Both the position numbers and the translations under genes were made by a program. From positions 62,868 to 88,554 of the forward strand of contig NW_014577755.1 in the NCBI RefSeq assembly GCF_000485595.1: a DNA stretch of 25,687 nt, written 5' to 3'. The notes beneath the pieces are model-generated. The model made no database searches and had not been told where the DNA came from. It worked only from the letters and a program-made list of their open reading frames with translations. The stretch comes from Priapulus caudatus. Lineage: Eukaryota; Priapulida; Priapulimorpha; Priapulimorphida; Priapulidae. Below, piece by piece: positions 16,107 to 23,900 of this stretch (position 1 is its first letter; each line of letters opens with the position of its first letter).

Positions 16107-17266
16107 TATGCGTGCGTGCGTGCGTGCGTGCGTGTGCACGTATACGTGCGTGCGTGTGCACGTATACGTGCGTGCGTGCGTGCGTGTGCACGTATACGTG
16201 CGTGCGTGTGCACGTATACGTGCGTGCGTGCGTGCGTGTGCACGTATACGTGCGTGCGTGCGTGCGTGTGCACGTATACGTGCGTGCGTGCGTGCGTGCG
16301 TGCGTGCATGTGTGTGTGCGTGTTCACGTATACGTGCGTGTGTGCGTGTGCACGTATACGTGCGTGTGTGCGTGTGCACGTATACGTGCGTGTGTGCGTG
16401 TGCACGTATACGTGTGTGCGTGTGCACGTATACGTGTGTGCGTGTGCACGTATACGTGTGTGCGTGTGCACGTATACGTGTGTGCGTGTGCACGTATACG
16501 TGCGTACGTGTGTGCGTGTACACGTATACGTGCGTGCGTGTGTGCGTGTGCACGTATACGTGCGTGCGTGCGTGTGTGCGTGTGCACGTATACGTGCGTA
16601 CGTGTGTGCGTGTACACGTATACGTGCGTGCGTGTGTGCGTGTGCACGTATACGTGCGTGTGTGCGTGTGCACGTATACGTGCGTGTGTGCGTGTGCACG
16701 TATACGTGCGTGCGTGCGTGTGCACGTATACGTGCCTGTGTGCGTGTGCACGTATACGTGCGTGTGTGCGTGCGTGCGTGCGTGTGCACGTACACGTGCG
16801 TTCGTATGTGTGCGTGCGTGCATGTGGACGTACACGTGCGTTCGTATGTGTGCGTGCGTGCATGTGGACGTACACGTGCGTGCATGAGTGTGTGCGTGCG
16901 TGTGCAAGTACACGTGCGTGCGCGCGTGCGCAGGTACGCGTTCGTACGTGCGCGCGTGCGTGCGTGCGTGTGCACGTGCGTGCATGCGTGAGTGCGTACA
17001 TGTGCGTGCGTGTGCACGTACACGTGCGTGCGTGCGTCCGTGTGTGTACACGTGCGTGTGTGCGTGCGTGTGTGTGCAGGTACAAGTGCGTGCGTGCGTG
17101 CGTGCGTGTGTGTTGAGGTACAAGTGCGTGCGTGCGTGTGCACGTACACGTGCGTGCGTGCGTGCATGAGTGTGTGCGTGTGCACGTACACGTGCGTGCG
17201 TGCGTGCATGAGTGTGTGCGTGCGTCACGGTGCGTGTGTAAGTACGCGTGCGTCCGTGCGTGTGTA
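16107..17266. repeat. Array of CACGTATACGTG palindromes spaced by GCGT tetranucleotides
   Basis: Roughly 23 near-perfect copies of GCACGTATACGTGC-type palindromes are spaced 18-36 bp apart from 16130 to about 16760. Degenerate CACGTACACGTG and AGGTACAAGTGCG versions continue to about 17266. Stops are rare in all frames on both strands, producing long Cys/Arg/Val/His/Thr-rich frames up to 392 codons that are artefacts. The alternating purine-pyrimidine sequence is a candidate for Z-DNA or cruciform formation. Confidence 0.95.
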
Positions 17267-17301
17267 CGTACATCGTACTAGTGCTGCCGCCTATCGTGGA
17301 G

Positions 17302-17402
17302 GTTAAGCTAACTCGAGTTAATTAAGCGTCTACACGGGCCTTAACTCGAGTTAACGCTAACTCGAGTTAAAGCCCCGTGTAGACGCTTAACTGGAGTTAA
17401 GG
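17302..17402. repeat. Nested palindromes of AACTCGAGTT and GCGTCTACACGG
   Basis: Four AACTNGAGTT boxes alternate with GCGTCTACACGGG and its inverse CCCGTGTAGACGC. They form a near-perfect hairpin centred near 17351. The same GTCTACACG core appears in the arms at 16066 and 17410, so this is probably part of the same foldback element. Confidence 0.8.
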
Positions 17403-17455
17403 TTCGTCGTGTAGACGTAGCTATGGATCTAGTATTATTCAATCCTGATATTTTA

Positions 17456-17830
17456 TCAACACAAATCACATCAATTTTGGCATACAATTTTAACAACATA
17501 GCAGATAGGAGAACAATGAATCCATTATGATGTATTCTGAATGTGCGCGTGAAGTAGTTACTTTGTACGTAAGCTTTACTTGTACAAAATGTACTGTCGC
17601 TTTTGTATAATTTTTATTCTTCATGTTGTATAGTGCTGTTTTGGGTGTTTTGTACGGTATCACTCAGAAATGTTATTATTTTAACTGCTCGATCAACACT
17701 AATGCATTTATGAGAGGTTTTTCTCCATAAAAAAGACGGTCTTCAGTACATGTATTTGAATTGTACATGGAATAAATATTTAATAATACTGTAATAATAA
17801 CTAAGACGAGAATTGTGCCAGTGGTGGCAA
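17456..17830. other. Spacer between the cyclophilin and adenosine kinase genes
   Basis: AT-rich, with no repeats or exons that I can support. Confidence 0.4.
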
Positions 17831-17886
17831 TAAAAATACTCAGTCGTCTCGCTAGATGGCGGTCAAGTCGTACTTGTTGGGACAGC
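17831..17886 (+). promoter_or_regulatory. Putative adenosine kinase long-form promoter and leader
   Basis: CTCAGTCGT near 17840 resembles an initiator. AGATGGCGG at 17854-17862 resembles a YY1 site, which in animal genes often sits just inside the transcription start. The ATG follows at 17887. The assignment is an inference from position. Confidence 0.4.
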
Positions 17887-17939
17887 ATGGCAAGTGGTGA
17901 ACCAAATACGAAGAAGATGCGCGAAGATCAAACAATAAG
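17887..17939 (+). CDS. ADK: ADK alternative first exon, long form (basic N-terminus)
   Basis: Reads MASGEPNTKKMREDQTI plus AG, with donor AG|GTAATA. Phase 2 matches exon 2, whose first base completes Ser and gives ...QTISEGMLLGMGNP. The EPNTKKMR segment lines up with EPKPKKLK of vertebrate ADK-L, its nuclear-localising N-terminus. The ATG context is strong (A at -3, G at +4). There is no transcript evidence here; the call rests on phase, donor and similarity. Confidence 0.75.
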
Positions 17940-20900
17940 GTAATATATAGACGCATCTCTCTTTTGTCGTTAATTTATTTTGTCACTTATGTGTTTGCAT
18001 AGGAGTGTAGTCTCATTTATATCCACACTAGCGGCGTGACGATGTCTCGTCGATGCATTGATCGTCATTGACTGTCGAATGTTGTTGTACAGTCCTGAGT
18101 CCAGTGATTCGGGACTGTCCATTATTCAGTTCGGTTTATACTAGTAACTAGGGCGTGGTGCATCTTACATGTCTCAGATAGTTGTGGTGGTCTTAAGAAT
18201 GTCGTCAGGTTTAAAGTGAGGTTTGGTTTTGAAGACGTTCGGAATTTGGAGAGTTGACTTGACTGTATCACTAGCAGTAGCAACACGTCTAACAGTGCTA
18301 ACACGGTATACATGTTCGCTTGACACCAGAGCTGCCACTGTCACTGAGGCTCATACTCATACTCATACTCATAGGGTCTATATGTCTTCCAGGGTACTGC
18401 CGGAACGTACCCTGGGTACGGTCCGGTATACCAGAACGTACTCTGGTAACTATCTAATATGGTTAGGGGCACGCACGCGCGCAGGCACACGCGCACACAC
18501 GCATGCATGCAGGCACACACGCAAGCACGCACGCACACACGCATGCACACATGCAGGCACACACGCAAGCACGCACGCACGCGCACACATGTACGCGCGC
18601 AGGCACACACGCAAGCACGCGCACAGGCACACACGTATATACGCACGGGCGGCGGCGCGCGCTTGATTGAATGCAATACAGTACAGTACACACATGCATG
18701 CTTAAATGGTAAACACTCGACAGTCACACCGTACCATGAATTCTACCGCGCCGTGCAACCGGCTGCAGCTAGCGGCAGAGGCCTAGGCATCGCAGCGCAG
18801 CAACGCCGAGCGAGAGCGGCAAGGCGCGGGACCGACCTGGACAATCAATTTCCAGGGCGTCTTTTTTGGGGGGGGGGTCGCCCTCGATATCATGTTTTCG
18901 GGGGCTCTTTTTGGCATTTCGGGGGAGAAATCGCCTGCCGCCCCCGTGTATTTTTTCCACTGCCACTTAACATGATTTTAGTTTGTCATTGCATACGTTA
19001 TAAAAACAATACATAGATCAAACATATATACATATCATAGAGCGTAGATAACCCACATTTTGGTACTGTTTTCATCCTGCACACAGCCCACCTGATGAAG
19101 AATGTGGCCGAATCCTAGTTTAGCTCTCTGAACTAACTAGTTTGGCACGTATGCGAACTATATATATTATGTCGAGGTCCCAAACTAGGATTGATCAAGG
19201 AATGCTACCTCCACATTGCACCATGCAGCATTTTCTGCATAAATGGAAGGGCTTTCATTGTAGAGGAAAGTATTTGTGTTAGCTTAGCATTTTTATGCAA
19301 CTTTGAACCTAGATGCACATTTAAGAGAGATTTCAGACATCGTTTCTTGTGACCAACAGCTTCATTCACATTCCAAAAATCACATCTGACAGCATGATGG
19401 AGGAAAACTGGATTTGGTGCATAAGTGTGAACTTATTTGGTAAAAATGTTAAGTAAATCTGTTTTTACCTGACTACTTTATTCTAACATTGAAGCCCAGG
19501 CACTTCTTCAGGTAATTAAGGTTGTTTGAGGTTAGCAAGTGGCACAGTTTAATAGATAGGTTGTGTGCAGGATCTAACACACTGCCCACCCATTTTACGT
19601 ACGGGAGAGGTCATAGCCACGTGCATGGTGTGTTCTGGACACGTGACTACCATTCAATGTTCATGTAATTTACAGATTTATGTACATTTCTGCCCCTCCC
19701 CCTTGCACCTGCTATGGCCCTGTCAAATATGTGATTAGATATGTACAAAGGATAAATGCACAAAATGTGTGTATGGCAAGCACACTTATATATAAATACA
19801 TATATGTACATTGTAGTACTTGTTCACTTCCACTTTTCACCACTTCACACCAATCATAAGTCCCCCCTCCCCTTGTGAGCCGCGCACAAATGAAATACAG
19901 CTCTGTTACACTTACACAGTATATGGGCATATCGTATATCTGCCCAGTATCCAGTCTAATACATGCTTGGTAATCATATTGATGCCGGCTTGATCCTGAA
20001 TGAACTGGTTTTATCCGTACTGCTGATAGATCTACAGATACAGCTGATATTGCAAAAGGCTGTCCCAGCTTGTAGAATGAAAAGAATTTGTAAGTACTTG
20101 CATGCATGCATGCGTGAATACGTACGTGCCTGCGTGCGTAAGTGCATGCATGCGTAAATACGGCTGATAGGGTCTATGTCCCCCAGGGTACTGCCGGAAC
20201 GTACCCTGGGTTACCGGACCGTACCCTGGTACTAAATACTACTATCTAATATGCCGGACCGTACCTCGCCTACTCCACTAACGAGTCTAGGGAGTCGCCT
20301 ACGCCTACTTCCTAACCCTAACCCTAATCCTAGAACCATATCAGCTAGATAGTTATCAGGGTACGTTCCGGTATACCGGACCGTACCCAGGGTACGTTCC
20401 GGCAGTACCCTGGGGAACATAGACTCTATCAGCGTAAATACGTACACACCTGCGAACGTAAGGGCATAAGTGCGTGAGCGCATGTATCATGTAACAGTAT
20501 TATATTTGATTATATTTGATAATCGAATATTTGATTTCATAATTGAGCGCTTAGTCCTTTGCTGCAAACGACTGACTTTCGATCGATCATCGGGACATGA
20601 CTAATGTAATATTAGGTATGCACGTGGCATAGTGCAAACACTCCGTGGCAGCGATAAACTAAATGGCTTCGTGAGACTGTGAGGTGGAGATATTTTCCAT
20701 TCAGTTTCTCGTTGACCTCGGTCAGAGATGTGCTTTTCAGCGCGCGTCACTTTTGCACTTTGCCTCCTGTTATCTGACTCTGGCTACAGCAAGAAACCTC
20801 TGAAGGCTTTTACCCTGGATCGCAGACGCTATGATGTAAACAGATAGTACGGCAACAAAAATCTACTGATAATCTCGATGCTTTCCACGCTATGGTGTAG

Positions 20901-23900
20901 ATATGATCGTCGGCATGCTATTGCTATTATAAGCAGTGTTTCTTCTGGCCAAAACTGTCAGTGAGGTGGAAAATATTTTGTGTGTGTGTGTGTTTGAGCG
21001 TTTAGAGGTTCTAACAAAGCGAGCACAGCAGACAAAATTTTTGGAAAAATGGCGCAATTTGGTGCATTCTGAGCTGTGCTGAACACACTGTATGCGATTT
21101 TCATCAGCGAGGCAGTGTTTTAGATAAATTTCTGTGTGGCGGCTGAGAATTCGGCAGCCCGCCTCGCTCGTGTCAATGCAAGGGAAACACTGATAAGGGT
21201 GCTTCCTCCCTCCCTCCCTTAGCTTGCTCTCACACGTGATGTCGCTCGTCGTGGGGAGATGTGCAGTCACGGTTGCGTTACTCGCTCGGTGCGAATGCTA
21301 GTTGGTACCAGGTCATGCGCAGTACGCTGGAGTTGGTGCTTCAACACCCCTTCCTGATGCACCTAACACATATAGATAAACCGCCGTGCTCCCTCGTAGA
21401 CGATTGACGTCTGATCGGTCATTCCGACGGGACGTTTACATGTTTTATGACCCCGCTGCGTTATTACTCACAGTAGGACTGATAGTGTTTGTTACGCGAC
21501 CACGCCCGAGCTCTATGGAGAAGCAGGTTGAAGGGTACGTGTTGTATAGGTTTGTGCCGCGCGGTCCATGTCCCAATCCCTCGTCGTGTTTCGTATAACC
21601 CATCTGATATCGAACGTCCGCTCTTCGGTTTCAGTGAAGGCATGCTGCTGGGCATGGGAAACCCACTGCTAGACGTTGCCGCTGTCGTCACAAAGGAATT
21701 CCTAGACAAGTGAGTGTATCGTGGGTCGTCTTGGCGGCTCGTGACGCGCAATGACGCCACCTGGTGTGCAAGTTTAGTGCGGGATCAGATGTGCACTCTC
21801 TGCGACAGATTTATATAAAGTTCTGCTGGAGTATCATATTATAGACATGTGTCATGTGTCACCTGAGTGTCATGTGTCACCTGAGTGTCATGTGTCACCT
21901 GAGTGTCATAATATAGACGTGTACGTGTCATGTGTCACCTGAGTGTCATAATATAGACGTGTGTCATGTGTCACCTGAGTGTCATATTATAGACGTGTGT
22001 CATGTGTCACCTGAGTGTCATATTATAGACATGTGTCATGTGTCATATAATGCAGGAGTGTCATATTATGACACGTACTCCTGATAGCTGTCTACTTAGA
22101 TGTGGGTCAAACTTTAAGGATATACGGTACACGCTGTTTTTCTCCTAGGTATGAATTGCTGCCGGACAATGCGATACTTGCTGATGCAAAGCATAAGGAC
22201 ATGTAAGTAGCTCACATATTTTAGCTTCGTAACTCTGGCGGTGGCATTGACCTTTGCACTAAGGCCACAATTAAAAAAATCTTTGTTTGCTCTCTCCTGA
22301 CCCAGGCTGAAAGGTGTGGGTAGGTAGGTAGGCTTCTTCTTTTTTTGAGGGGGGTCTTTTTACAAATTCAGCATGGTGTCTACATGTTCGGGTGTGCTTC
22401 TGTGGAGATACCTTTTATGTTGAATGTTTGTTTTGCTTGGTACATATAATGTATTACCTACAGATTTATATAATGTACAGTGATACAATTTGCAAAAAAA
22501 AAGGGAAAGATCAATGGAAAAATATTGAGTGGGCCCTTTTTTGGCGGGTCGGTCGGGTGAGGGCAAACAAACAATATGTTTATTATGGTCTACCCTTTCT
22601 CCTCGCTCCCCTCTGCACAATGTAATTTGTTGTGACGAGGCCGACGTACGGGCGTGTCCATCCTTGTGTGCATCCTCCTTCCTATGTCCAAACCTCAAAG
22701 CCATGGTTTATGTCCCCTGTACTAGAAGTCTAATAATAATAATGACAATGACAATGATGACAGGGTGCGAAATTAACGGGAGTCCAGAGTCAAATACTCC
22801 CTGATTTAATGTCGGACTCCCTGATTTGACATGTGCAGGAGTTCGTGTGACTCCCTGAAAATTCTGCCATGCTACTTCGTTCCGGAGCACGGCCTCGCGG
22901 AATTACCGTATTTTTTCAGCTAATGTGCAAAGAAAATTTGGCAGACGTGCAACCGCATGAATCTTAAAAACTAGAGCACTCGGAGAGCACAGACCTCCGC
23001 CAAGGCAGCTGAATTCTCTCAATGTGGAATATTTTATTTATTAATTAATTAATTAAGTGGAAAAATTAATTAATTAATTAATTAAGTGGAAAAATTAATT
23101 AATTAATTAATTAATTAAATAATTAATTAATTGGATCCGGATTAGTGCAAGCGTGCAGGTGGGGGAGGACTGTGGTTGCCCCTTAGCCTGTGGTTGCGTG
23201 TTTGTAAGTCTACAGCCAGCGCCCAGCGCACCTAGCGCAAGTGAACTGAAACGTGCATGTTCACAAACAAACCAACCAACACTCAAACATTCGCCGGTGA
23301 AAACATAACCTCCGCCACGCCCCTGGCGGAGGTAATAAGCACATGCGTTATTGTTAATATGTTAAATTTTGAACCTCCGACTGTGGACTCCTTCATTTTG
23401 CTGCGGACTCCCTCTTTTTGAGGGTTGGACTCCCGTGTTCAAAAGTTAATTTCTACCCCTGTGATAATGACGATGATCAATTTAATTAAGATTTGAACAG
23501 TGAGGGACAATAATTGTGATTGTGTTTCTAGCTTTGAGGACATGCACCAATTTACAGAGGTGGAGTTCACACCAGGGGGCGCCACTCAGAACACACTGAG
23601 GACTGCACAGGTTGGTGTTGTTACATTGATATAGAGGGCAGCACGCCTAGCAATACTCTACACAACTAGTGCACATAACTAATTAGGCCATCCTTAAAAA
23701 ATTATATGTTTGCTGTCCTCCGACCGACCCACGAAAATAGCCTCGACCCAAAAGTTTTTTTTTACATTTTGGGTTCCACTTTTTTTCTTTTCTTTTTACA
23801 TTCCTCATAGGTAAGACTGAAACACAAAGCATGTGTGGCAAACATGAGGACAGACTTAAAATAACTATTATGCCTCACACAAAAAAAGAAGACCTACCTA

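Larger units (their letters stand above)
16025..17455. repeat. Inverted-repeat pair enclosing the palindrome array
   Basis: The left arm (about 16025-16080) contains TATCAGGATTGAATA, then TAGCGTCTACACGAC. The right arm (about 17405-17455) read in reverse contains TATCAGGATTGAATA, then TAGCTACGTCTACACGAC. The arms are about 55 bp and about 1.3 kb apart. This could be a foldback/MITE whose centre has been filled by simple-sequence expansion; no target duplication is evident. Confidence 0.7.

Noticed and set aside
15986-17306. Open reading frames up to 392 codons in all frames, rich in Cys/Arg/Val or His/Thr
   Set aside because: They are translations of the GCGT/CACGTATACGTG array, which contains few stop triplets in any frame. 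There is no domain, splice or promoter support.
18340-19016. Overlapping frames of 78-185 codons around the ACGC microsatellite
   Set aside because: Low-complexity repeat translation on both strands; nothing resembles a protein family.
21860-22060. GTGTCACCTGAGTGTCAT units as regulatory sites
   Set aside because: They are explained by an intronic minisatellite; no independent evidence of function.
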